The notes under the pieces are model-generated. The model worked only from the letters and a program-made list of their open reading frames with translations. It had not been told where the DNA came from and searched no databases. 64,000 bases of DNA, taken from positions 1-64,000 of the forward strand of contig CBDBIN010000032.1 in the NCBI GenBank assembly GCA_965206125.1. Reading direction: 5' to 3'. Origin of the DNA: CAXWPM01 sp965206125 (lineage in GTDB: Bacteria > Acidobacteriota > Terriglobia > 20CM-2-55-15). The first letter of the stretch is position 1. Every line of letters starts with the position of its first letter. Positions 50,208 through 57,953 of this stretch are shown here, piece by piece. The position numbers and the translations under genes were made by a program.

Positions 50208-51146
50208 TCAATTGCCGAACTTCTTCAACTGGTCGCGCAGTTCCCCGACGTGATCCGCGGAACGGCGCAGCAGGATCAATTCATCCACGGACAGGTCGAG
50301 TTCAACGACTCGTTCAACTCCGACGGAACTCAAGATGCACGGAACGCCCACGAACACACCGTCGATGTCGTATTCCCCTTCCAGCAGTACGGAACAGGGG
50401 ATGATCTTGTGCTCGTCGCCATGAATCGCATGAACCATGTCGACGATCGCGGCCGCGGGTGCAAAGGACGCGCCGCCTGTCCCGAGGTTGCCGACTATCT
50501 CCGAACCTGCGTTGCGGGTTCGGTCTAGCACGGCCTCAATCTCGTCCGGCTCCATCAACTCTGCCAACGGCGCGCCTGCAGCGGTGGCGAAACGGACCAG
50601 AGGCACCATGCTCGGACCGTGACCGCCGATGACGGTCGCGTCCACGTTCTCGATCGACACGCCGAGTTTGTGGGCGATAAAGGTCCGGAAGCGCATCGTG
50701 TCGAGCATACCCGCCATGCCGATGACCCGTTGCTTCCCGAGACCGCTCGCATCCAGGGCGACATGACACATGGCGTCGAGCGGGTTCGTCACGACGATCA
50801 GGAACGGCTCAGACGAATGCTCCAGGACCGAGCGGACGCATGAGCCTACGGTCTCGGCGTTCTGCGACAGCAGATCCGCACGGGTCATCCCCGGAAGCCG
50901 CGGCAAGCCGGCCGTAATAATGACGATGTCGGAGTTTGCCGTGAGCGTGTAGTCGGACCCGCCTTCGATCCTGGAATCCGACAGCGTCATCGCTCCGACC
51001 TGCTGGATGTCCAGGGCTCGGCCTTTCGCAAGACCCTCCATCGCATCGATCAGAGCGATGTCGAATATATCCATCCCGGCAAGTCGAAGGGCCGTCGCGG
51101 CTCCCACGTTTCCGGCTCCAATGACGGATACCTTTCGTCGCTTCAT
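50208..51146 (-). CDS. mdh: Malate dehydrogenase (LDH/MDH superfamily)
   Basis: 312 aa. VSVIGAGNVGAATALRLA is the Rossmann loop, Asp34 in ALIDAMEG selects NAD, substrate arginines lie in LPRLPGMTRADLL (Arg83, Arg89), Asn121 in VVTNPLDAM, and the catalytic His176 in VIGGHGPSMVPL. This is the tetrameric LDH-like MDH type. It oxidises malate to oxaloacetate. Placed 23 bp after a UxaA/SuyB-like lyase, it might also process a related hydroxy acid (inference). Confidence 0.93.
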   Translation of the reverse strand: MKRRKVSVIGAGNVGAATALRLAGMDIFDIALIDAMEGLAKGRALDIQQVGAMTLSDSRIEGGSDYTLTANSDIVIITAGLPRLPGMTRADLLSQNAETVGSCVRSVLEHSSEPFLIVVTNPLDAMCHVALDASGLGKQRVIGMAGMLDTMRFRTFIAHKLGVSIENVDATVIGGHGPSMVPLVRFATAAGAPLAELMEPDEIEAVLDRTRNAGSEIVGNLGTGGASFAPAAAIVDMVHAIHGDEHKIIPCSVLLEGEYDIDGVFVGVPCILSSVGVERVVELDLSVDELILLRRSADHVGELRDQLKKFGN

Positions 51147-51169
51147 GGTGGGTTCCCTACCCCCCTGTT

Positions 51170-52330
51170 CTACGCGCTCCTGTACAACTTCGTCAGCACG
51201 AACTCCCGATGGCCGAGAACCTCGGCCGCGACAAGACGTCCGTTCAAGGTCCGGACCAGCATGTCGATCAACAGGTCACCGGCATCGTCCAACGTCATCT
51301 CACGCCGCAGGATACCGGTGATGTCGACGTCGATGTGCTCGGACATAGTCTCGGCGGTAATCGGGTTGGCCGTGGTCTTGATGACGGGGATGATCGGGTT
51401 GCCTATGATATTGCCCTGGCCGGTCGTGAAGAAATGCGCGACAGAGCCCGCCGCCGCCCAGAGCGTCACCGCCTCCGCGGCGGCCGATGAGGTGTCCATG
51501 AACCAGAGGCCCTTGCCGCTCGCCGGTTGGGCCGGCTTCAGGACGCCGACATAACGGGTGGTCCTGCCGATCTTCTGGAGATTCCCCAGCGCTTTCTCTT
51601 CGATCGTCGTCAGGCCTCCGGCGATGTTGCCTTTCGTCGGCTGGGAGCCCAGCAGGTCGGCCCCCTGCTCCTCGATGAAGTCGTTGTACGCCTTCCAGGT
51701 GTCATAGAACGCCTGGCCGACCTCCGGCGTCGCACCCCGGGCCTTGCAGATCTCCTCGGCGCCCGTGATTTCAGAAGTCTCTCCGAACAGGATGGTCGCA
51801 TCCGTCCCGATAAGCCGGTCCACGACGTTGCCCACGGCCGGGTTTGACGCCAGGCCCGAGGTGGTGTCGGACTCCCCACATTTCATCGAGATCGTCAGGT
51901 CCGCGAACGTGCACGGCGTCCTTCCCAACTCCGAGGCCCACTGGACGAACTCGGCAGCCTTGCGAGAGGCCATCTCGACGGTCTTGAGGTCCCCGTTCCG
52001 TTCGATCGAGAAACCGACAACGGGTTTTCCCGTCTTCCGAATCCCCTCGACGATGAGCTCGGTCCAGTTCGGTTCGATGCCAATCACAACCACGGCGGCG
52101 ACATTCGGGTTCGCTCCGGTCCCGATCAGCGTGTCGAAAAACAGCTCGAGGTCCTCCCCGAACTGCAGCCGACCATAGGGATGCGGCAGGGCCATCGTCC
52201 CTTGAATATGAGCCGCAACGGCCTCGCAGGCAGCGTTCGACAGGTCGTCGAGCGGCAGAATGATCACATGATTCCGGATCCCGACCGCCCCGTTCTCCCG
52301 GCGGTATCCCATGAATTCCAAGCTGCTCAC
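51170..52330 (-). CDS. UxaA-family hydro-lyase large subunit (altronate/galactarate or sulfolactate lyase type)
   Basis: 386 aa. The start is GTG 52330, overlapping the small-subunit stop as GTGA. FMGYRRENGAVGIRNHVIILPLDDLSNAACEAVA is the C-domain opening of UxaA/GarD. The Cys-containing core segments are TISMKCGESDTTSGLASNPAVGNVVDRLI, FGETSEITGAEEI and FFTTGQGNIIGNPIIPVIKTT. These enzymes dehydrate sugar acids or, as SuyAB, split sulfolactate into pyruvate and sulfite. The split two-gene form resembles SuyAB. Substrate unresolved. Confidence 0.88.
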   Translation of the reverse strand: MSSLEFMGYRRENGAVGIRNHVIILPLDDLSNAACEAVAAHIQGTMALPHPYGRLQFGEDLELFFDTLIGTGANPNVAAVVVIGIEPNWTELIVEGIRKTGKPVVGFSIERNGDLKTVEMASRKAAEFVQWASELGRTPCTFADLTISMKCGESDTTSGLASNPAVGNVVDRLIGTDATILFGETSEITGAEEICKARGATPEVGQAFYDTWKAYNDFIEEQGADLLGSQPTKGNIAGGLTTIEEKALGNLQKIGRTTRYVGVLKPAQPASGKGLWFMDTSSAAAEAVTLWAAAGSVAHFFTTGQGNIIGNPIIPVIKTTANPITAETMSEHIDVDITGILRREMTLDDAGDLLIDMLVRTLNGRLVAAEVLGHREFVLTKLYRSA

Positions 52331-52612
52331 TGTTGCCACCTGGCACTCCGGAGGTTGTGAGTGTGGACATGGTCGCCGGTCCCGATGTCTGCTGTCGCAA
52401 GCCCGATGCTCACACCGTACTTGATGATCGCGTCTCCCGGCGGCACAGTCACCCAGGGCGATCTTATGGCCCAGCGGGACGTCGGTTGTGGCACGGATCG
52501 ACATCGTGGAATCGTCCTCCATGCACCAGCCTTCAGCCTCTTCACCGCGCGTGAGAACGCGGACAGCGACACCGACGCGATCGCCTTTGTTGTGGACGAT
52601 GAACCCAACCAT
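52327..52612 (-). pseudogene. UxaA/SuyA-like SAF-domain small subunit with frameshift
   Basis: From ATG 52612 the frame gives a SAF domain: MVGFIVHNKGDRVGVAVRVLTRG, then MEDDSTMSIRATTDVPLGHKIALGD. Near 52436-52450 one base is gained or lost; the other frame continues PPGDAIIKYGVSIGLATADIGTGDHVHTHNLRSARW and stops at 52327, overlapping the large-subunit GTG. The restored protein would be a normal SuyA-type subunit of about 95 aa. Either the lyase is inactive here or the base is an assembly error. Confidence 0.78.
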
Positions 52613-52760
52613 TCCAGTTTCTTCGTTCTCTCAGCAGCCCCTGGGAGCACCCGCCATTCGGTGCTCATACAGCGCCGCTACAGCTCTTGGCGGCTTTGAC
52701 CACGGGTCCTCGGGGGATATCGAGCGAGAGTCTACCATAACGGGTTGTAATGAGAATTGT

Positions 52761-52837
52761 GGGGACAGACGCGTCAACCCTCGAATTCATAAGTGGAGGG
52801 ATTCGGGAGTTCTATTCGCAGTTGACGGGTCCGTCCC
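52761..52837. repeat. 77-bp REP-like palindromic element
   Basis: Left arm GGGACAGACGCGTCAAC and right arm GTTGACGGGTCCGTCCC are inverted with two mismatches over 17 bp. It lies in the 345-bp gap between 52613 and 52957; apart from it I see no gene or clear promoter there. Confidence 0.7.
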
Positions 52838-52957
52838 ATGACTTACGGTCTCCCTGATCAACTTAGGATTAACGCTGAGATTAGCACCGGAAGTACTTGC
52901 CATTTTGAAGGCACGGCCCTAAGGTAGGAAAATAACCCCAGCGAGAGGCACAAGTTC

Positions 52958-53227
52958 GTGGATCGTTTCGACGGAAACCTGAAAGGCCTGAAAAACCTGA
53001 TACGCGTCGCCGGCTACAACGGAAGCTGGTCGATCATCGCCCACGGCTACGAGTTCCTGTCCAGAGACGGCGCCGTTCTCAACTGGTTTCCCGACTTCAG
53101 CCGGAAGATCTACTACAAGGGTCCGCCCGACGCCGCCGGGAGGCTGCGGCAGGCACTGGCAGTGGGAGACACGACCTCGCTCCCCCCTACCCCACCCGAT
53201 AGCCGGAACAAAGCGGCTAGCCGTTAG
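52958..53227 (+). CDS. Small hypothetical protein, 89 aa
   Basis: GTG at 52958 with GAGAGG 11 bp upstream. The sequence is short and compact: LKNLIRVAGYNGSWSIIAHGYEFLSRDGAVLNWFPDFSRKIYYKGPPDAAGRL, with a Pro/Ser-rich tail that is probably disordered. No family recognised. It stands alone between two palindromic elements. Confidence 0.45.
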   Translation: MDRFDGNLKGLKNLIRVAGYNGSWSIIAHGYEFLSRDGAVLNWFPDFSRKIYYKGPPDAAGRLRQALAVGDTTSLPPTPPDSRNKAASR

Positions 53228-53232
53228 TAGTA

Positions 53233-53320
53233 GCCACAGGTTTCACTGATTGAGCGGATTGCCTTCGGAAACCCGCCCCCAAAAGCCTTTCTTATCCGCG
53301 CAATCCGTGAAATCCGTGGC
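53233..53320. repeat. 88-bp palindromic element, CCACGGATT family (copy 2)
   Basis: Opens GCCACAGGTTTCACTGATTG and GAGCGGATT, and closes AATCCGTGAAATCCGTGGC, matching the element at 31963-32066. Confidence 0.7.
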
Positions 53321-53337
53321 CTTCCTAATCCGGGCTG

Positions 53338-54042
53338 CTAGAGGGGCCGGTTCGGATTGATCAACGTCCGCCACATATGTGCCGTCGGACTGTTGTCGAA
53401 ACCGAGCCCTTCCTTCGGCTGCTTGAAATGGCGGCCGATGATGTCGGTAAAGGTCTCAAGCTGCGGCCTGGCATCCCGGTCGAAGCTGTACTCGTCGTTC
53501 ATCGTGATCAGCCGCGCTCTCATGTACCACTTGTGGTTGCGGGCAAACTTATACGCATCATCGATGTAGGGTTCGGGCACATAGTCGGCTCCGAACATTC
53601 GGATGTACATCTCCGGGTATTCGAACCCCACTTCCGGATCCGGGTAGAACCGTAGCGGCTGATGGTAATTGATCGCCCAGCTCACCTGCTCGGACACGTA
53701 GGGTCTGAACAGTTGCGCGCCCCACCATCCGTGATCCGGCCGGATCAGCGTCAGCACGAGGTCGTGCAGGAGGCACGACAGGATGACTTCCTCGTCGTGG
53801 CCATTCTCCATCGCGCGCGTCGCGCTCTGCATGACATGGCTGGTCGACCGGAACCTGTGCTCGAAGAAGTCCGCGAGCGTGGGCGCCGCGGGCATCTCGG
53901 AGAGTTCGGGTTCCTCCCGGTTCTGCGGGGGTTCCAGCTCTTCGATCATCATGTGCTCGAGCTTTTCGGCCAGAGCCGACGTCGGAACGACGGTCGTCGC
54001 ACCCGCCGCACCGATAGCCGCAAAGAATTTTCTTCGATCCAT
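53338..54042 (-). CDS. Tat-signal HD-domain protein
   Basis: 234 aa, ATG preceded by AAGGAGA. The N-terminus MDRRKFFAAIGAAGATTVVP is a twin-arginine signal. The mature part has an early His in FFEHRFRSTSHVMQSAT, the HD motif in LSCLLHDLVLTLIRPDHGWWGAQLF, and YHQPLRFYPDPEVGFEYPEMYIRMFG. This fits an HD-type metal hydrolase, exported to the periplasm. Substrate unknown. It ends before a palindromic repeat. Confidence 0.75.
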   Translation of the reverse strand: MDRRKFFAAIGAAGATTVVPTSALAEKLEHMMIEELEPPQNREEPELSEMPAAPTLADFFEHRFRSTSHVMQSATRAMENGHDEEVILSCLLHDLVLTLIRPDHGWWGAQLFRPYVSEQVSWAINYHQPLRFYPDPEVGFEYPEMYIRMFGADYVPEPYIDDAYKFARNHKWYMRARLITMNDEYSFDRDARPQLETFTDIIGRHFKQPKEGLGFDNSPTAHMWRTLINPNRPL

Positions 54043-54115
54043 GGGGTCTCCTTGGTTGGGAACACTGTATTGGCGTCCCGCCGAAGCGTCAATGAGATTC
54101 GGTGGATGACCGCCC

Positions 54116-55504
54116 TCAGAGGTTCTCGTCGCCGTTACCCTGAAGGTGGGTCAGGAACAGGATCAGGTCGGACTTCGTGATGATGTCGAAGCCCGTTTCA
54201 GACTTCACGAGGACCGCCGTAGCGTCGCCTTTCATGTGTTCTGAGATCGTGTTGATGGGCGCGTCTTCGGGAAGCACAGCGAACGGGCCTTCCATATACT
54301 CGGCCACGGGCTTGCTGCGTGCCTCCGGGTCCGAAACGAGGATTTCCAGGATCCGACCTTCGCTGATGCTGCCCACGAATTCGTTGTTTTCCAGCACGGG
54401 GACCTGCGAGATCTGATGCTCCTGCATCAGGTCGACGGCCTGCTCGATCGTCGTCCCCGGCGGCACCGAGGCCAGGCCTCCCGCCCTGGGGGTTTTCTTG
54501 CCCACAACCTGGTTCGCCCGAACGTTGAGCATTGGTTCCAGGTACTGGTTCTCCCGCATCCAGTTGTCGTTGTAGATCTTGCTGAGGTAGCGGGCACCGG
54601 AATCCGGAATGATGACCACCATCAGCGCAGATTCGTCCAGGTCCGCCGCCACGTTCAACGCGACGTTTAGCGCCGATCCGGCCGAGCCCCCTGCGAAGAT
54701 CCCTTCCAGGCGCGCCAGCTTCCGTGTCATCAGAAACGAGTCTTTGTCTGAAACCGGGTACAGTTCGTCGATCACGCTGAAGTCCACGTTCGCGGGCTTC
54801 TCGTCCTGGCCGATACCCTCGACAGTGTAGGGCTGCGGCTCGGGCCGCTTGCCGGTCTTGAACATCTCCGCGAATATGGAACCGATCGGGTCGACACCGA
54901 TGACACGAATGTTGGGATTCTTTTCCTTGAAGAAACGAGCCGAGCCGCTGATTGTGCCGCCCGTTCCGACACCGATGACGACGTGAGTCAGCCTGCCCTC
55001 GGTCTGCTCCCAGATCTCGGGGCCCGTTGTCTCATAGTGGGCCCTGCTGTTGGACATGTTTTCGTACTGGTTGGGGAAAAAGCTGTTCGGGATTTCCTTG
55101 TTCAGCCGTACGGCCACAGCATGGTAGCTGCGCGGGTCATTGTGTTCGACCTGGGTGGGCGTGACGATCACTTCCGCCCCGAGCGCTCGGAGCGTGTTGA
55201 TCTTTTCCTGACTCATCTTGTCCGGCATCGTGAAGATGCACTTGTAGCCCTTGATGGCAGCAGCCAGCGCGAGCCCCATGCCGGTGTTACCCGAGGTCCC
55301 TTCGATGAGTGTTCCTCCGGGCTGGATCTTCCCGTCACGTTCCGCATCCTCGAGCATCTTGATCCCAATCCGGTCCTTGACGCTCCCGCCGGGGTTCATG
55401 AACTCCAGCTTCGCCAGGATCGTCGGTTTCAATCCTCGCGCGATGCTGTTCAAACGCACGAGAGGAGTGTTTCCGATCGTTTCCAGGATGTTTTCGTGCC
55501 ACAT
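54116..55504 (-). CDS. cbs: Cystathionine beta-synthase with CBS regulatory domains
   Basis: 462 aa. The PLP domain has Lys43 in FMNPGGSVKDR, then GTLIEGTSGNTGMGLA, and GVGTGGTISGSARFFKEKNP. IDELYPVSDKDSFLMTRKLARLEGIFAGGSAGSAL is diagnostic for CBS over cysteine synthase. Two CBS domains follow from about 335 (ASVPPGTTIEQAVDLMQEHQISQVPVLENNEFVGSISE and a second ending in DIITKSDLILFL), which bind adenosyl ligands in relatives. It joins serine and homocysteine. MTHFR lies just downstream on the same strand orientation upstream, so both act on homocysteine. Confidence 0.93.
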   Translation of the reverse strand: MWHENILETIGNTPLVRLNSIARGLKPTILAKLEFMNPGGSVKDRIGIKMLEDAERDGKIQPGGTLIEGTSGNTGMGLALAAAIKGYKCIFTMPDKMSQEKINTLRALGAEVIVTPTQVEHNDPRSYHAVAVRLNKEIPNSFFPNQYENMSNSRAHYETTGPEIWEQTEGRLTHVVIGVGTGGTISGSARFFKEKNPNIRVIGVDPIGSIFAEMFKTGKRPEPQPYTVEGIGQDEKPANVDFSVIDELYPVSDKDSFLMTRKLARLEGIFAGGSAGSALNVALNVAADLDESALMVVIIPDSGARYLSKIYNDNWMRENQYLEPMLNVRANQVVGKKTPRAGGLASVPPGTTIEQAVDLMQEHQISQVPVLENNEFVGSISEGRILEILVSDPEARSKPVAEYMEGPFAVLPEDAPINTISEHMKGDATAVLVKSETGFDIITKSDLILFLTHLQGNGDENL

Positions 55505-55526
55505 ATAAGAACCTCTGAAACCAATC

Positions 55527-56387
55527 TCAGGAGGCGGCCGGGGCGCCTTCCAGCCGCTCTTCGATGCGGCTCAACCTGCTTTCGACGTCGATCATGGGAA
55601 GATTACTGATGTAAATATTCCTGACTCCGCGCCCGAGCAGCGCCCGGACGCTCTCGGCGCAGACCTGTTCGGATCCCTTCCCGGCCGCAAAATCCCGGGT
55701 TAGCCCGGCGTCAGCGACCGGAAAAAACTGCCGTAGCATGCCCAGCGTCGTTCTATTCGCGCTCCTGTAGTAGAAAACGCCGAAGACGCCGGGTATTTGT
55801 ACACCCCGAGCGGCGCACTCGTCCAGAAACTTGTCCAGGCCGGCCGTGTCGTAGTGGGAGACGATCTGCGCCAGGTAGAAATCCGCACAGAACTCGGGGT
55901 CCGCCATGAACTCGACCTGACGGACGCCACCGTGGGGATTGGCCCAGCCACCGAGGGTCAAGCCCGGAACGCTCTGACGGATCAGCTGCCGCAACTGGTA
56001 TGCGTGTTCGACGCAACGCGGGACGCCGTCGAAGCGGTCGCCACCGAGAACGACCAGGGAACGAAAACCGAGCTCGTAAACACGCTCGGCGAACTCGAGG
56101 CAGTAATCCAGCGTATGCTTTGCCGTCAGGATGGGAACGATCCGCAACGGCTCTACTTCGTCGCCAAGGTTGGCGATCACGTGGCGCAGATTCTGCTCCT
56201 CACGACGGCCCGTCGAGCCATCGGTCATGAAGACGAAGCGATCCAGCGACGTGATTTTGCGGAGGAAATGATTGCTGTCGATCCATGCATCGAGGCTCTT
56301 CTCGAGAGACATGTCCAACTGCGGCGGACACCACTCGACGTTCAAGGTCGGACGTTTGGGATCGTGGAGAGAGGTCAGCAGCGACAT
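55527..56387 (-). CDS. Methylenetetrahydrofolate reductase family protein
   Basis: 286 aa, the size of bacterial MetF. LNVEWCPPQLDMSL is an early strand with acidic and aromatic residues; RIVPILTAKHTLDYCLEFAERVYELGFRSLVVLGGDR matches the H-L-T-C and GGD region of MTHFR. TLGGWANPHGGVRQVEFMADPEFCADFYLAQIVSHYD is the flavin and folate region (GGWANPHG in place of AxxPxxH; QIVS resembles Q-x-F). It would reduce methylene-THF to methyl-THF for homocysteine methylation. The motif drift makes this a divergent member. Confidence 0.78.
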   Translation of the reverse strand: MSLLTSLHDPKRPTLNVEWCPPQLDMSLEKSLDAWIDSNHFLRKITSLDRFVFMTDGSTGRREEQNLRHVIANLGDEVEPLRIVPILTAKHTLDYCLEFAERVYELGFRSLVVLGGDRFDGVPRCVEHAYQLRQLIRQSVPGLTLGGWANPHGGVRQVEFMADPEFCADFYLAQIVSHYDTAGLDKFLDECAARGVQIPGVFGVFYYRSANRTTLGMLRQFFPVADAGLTRDFAAGKGSEQVCAESVRALLGRGVRNIYISNLPMIDVESRLSRIEERLEGAPAAS

Positions 56388-56402
56388 CTGGTGGGTAGAG
56401 GC

Positions 56403-57452
56403 CTACCTCTTCCCGACGCCCTGTGATTTGCCGACCTTGCGCCTGGTCTTGCGCCCGGTCGGGGCCACCGTGACCTCGACGCGGTAGCTGTCGAGCGTGC
56501 GTGCCAGGTCGGTTTCGATCCGGCGGCGCAGCTTCTCGGGAGAGAGCACCGTTGCCGACGGACCAAAACTCATGATCCATGCCCCCAGCTCGAACTCCCC
56601 GCCGACATGCATGCTGACGACGATTTCGCCATTCCCCACATCCTTCACCTTCTGCGACGGATGCCACAATCGCGAGCGCACGTAAGAGGCTACGTTCGGC
56701 TTGAAGTGGATCTCGACGTCGAACGGGTCTTCCTTCACGAGACCGAACGACGATTCCAGGTAGGACTCAACAGAAAAATCGGACGGCTTCTCGAACGTGT
56801 CTGTCAACTTCTCCAGCTCTTCGATGCGCTCGACGGCAAACGTCCGAATCTGATCGTACTCCTCGACGTAGCCGAACAGGTAAAGACCTCCCCGGAAGTA
56901 CATCAGCCGGTAGGGATGCACGGTGTAGGCTTTCTTTTTCTGGCTGTGGACCGAGTAGTACCCCATCCGGATAAGACGATCCTCGCCGATCGCATCCATC
57001 AGGGTCTGGATGGTTTGTTTGTGCTCGTCAAGATTCTTGGGGGCGTCGGCTCGCACCGAAATCATCGCATCCAGGTCGTCGAAGAATGAGATGTTCTGCT
57101 CGGGCAACGCCCCTTCGATTTTCTTGAAGGCCGAATCGATATCGCCCGAGAACGGGGGCGCGGCAAGCGCGGCTACGAGGTTCCGGCTGAAATAGAGCGC
57201 CGCCAGCTCCGACAGCGAGAGGTTAGCCAGCGGCAGCCCCTTGTATTCTTCCGCCAACCGCCAGTAGACCTTCCCTTCGTACCGTTCGTCGTAGAGCGGA
57301 AAGCCGGCCTCCATCAGGGCGGCCAGGTCGCGCCGAATGGTCTTGGTCGAAACGTCATGGCGGGAAGCCAGGTCGGGAATCGTACTCCACCGAGTGCTCT
57401 CGATCAATTTGAGGATTGCCCACTGACGGATCAACTGTGCGTTGCGTCCCAT
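56403..57452 (-). CDS. WYL-domain transcriptional regulator (YafY type)
   Basis: 349 aa. The N-terminal HTH_11 domain is QWAILKLIESTRWSTIPDLASRHDVSTKTIRRDLAALMEAG. The WYL domain runs from about 150: LIRMGYYSVHSQKKKAYTVHPYRLMYFRGGLYLFGYVEEYDQIRTFAVERIEELE, then the WCX part with VVSMHVGGEFELGAWIMSFG. The tail is very basic (RKTRRKVGKSQGVGKR). The MTHFR gene starts 15 bp downstream, so it probably controls the MTHFR/CBS genes (inference). Confidence 0.92.
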   Translation of the reverse strand: MGRNAQLIRQWAILKLIESTRWSTIPDLASRHDVSTKTIRRDLAALMEAGFPLYDERYEGKVYWRLAEEYKGLPLANLSLSELAALYFSRNLVAALAAPPFSGDIDSAFKKIEGALPEQNISFFDDLDAMISVRADAPKNLDEHKQTIQTLMDAIGEDRLIRMGYYSVHSQKKKAYTVHPYRLMYFRGGLYLFGYVEEYDQIRTFAVERIEELEKLTDTFEKPSDFSVESYLESSFGLVKEDPFDVEIHFKPNVASYVRSRLWHPSQKVKDVGNGEIVVSMHVGGEFELGAWIMSFGPSATVLSPEKLRRRIETDLARTLDSYRVEVTVAPTGRKTRRKVGKSQGVGKR

Positions 57453-57525
57453 TCTGTAACCTCAGTTCCTGGACCGACTCCTTCGTTCGTTGGAGCCGTA
57501 CCCTATGGCGGGTAGCGAGACATTT

Positions 57526-57623
57526 TTCATTGGACGTTGCTCATGGGTCATTGCAAACACGAAGTTCTTCCCATTTCCGACAACGACAAATTGAGCAACT
57601 TCGAATGACCAATGTCCAACATC
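57526..57623. repeat. Degenerate palindromic spacer, ATTGGTCATTG type
   Basis: CATTGGACGTTGCTCAT on the left and GAATGACCAATGTCCAAC on the right form imperfect inverted arms, like the element at 47522-47637. It lies in the 177-bp gap between the WYL and cupin genes. Confidence 0.5.
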
Positions 57624-57629
57624 CCCGTT

Positions 57630-57947
57630 CTACGGTCGCGGGGTCATGAAGACAAGCAGTACGACGTTGTCTTCGCTGTCGTTGCGAACGCCGTGATCTT
57701 CGTTAGGCCGGGCGATCACGGTTTTCCCGACGCCGAACTCACGCTCCTCACCCGCAATGTGAAACAGCGCACGGCCTTCGACCACATAGTAAATCTTGTC
57801 GGACCCGGGATGGCTGTGGATCCGCTGTTCCTGGCCGGGCTTCAGGCAGTATAGATCGCAGAAATACTCTTCCGAATCGAACAATGGAATTTTCCGCATC
57901 TTCGCATCGGAGAATTCCACCAGGGCGCGCGTATCCTTGGCTTCCAC
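57630..57947 (-). CDS. Single-domain cupin
   Basis: 105 aa. The cupin motifs are YCLKPGQEQRIHSHPGSDKIYYVVEG (G-x5-H-x-H-x3,4-E, with the Glu shifted) and IARPNEDHGVRN (P-x-x-x-H). Three His residues can bind a metal. Function may be a small-molecule sensor or isomerase. It follows the YhaN-like gene by 6 bp and is probably read through from it. Confidence 0.9.
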   Translation of the reverse strand: MEAKDTRALVEFSDAKMRKIPLFDSEEYFCDLYCLKPGQEQRIHSHPGSDKIYYVVEGRALFHIAGEEREFGVGKTVIARPNEDHGVRNDSEDNVVLLVFMTPRP

Positions 57948-57953
57948 GGAGCC

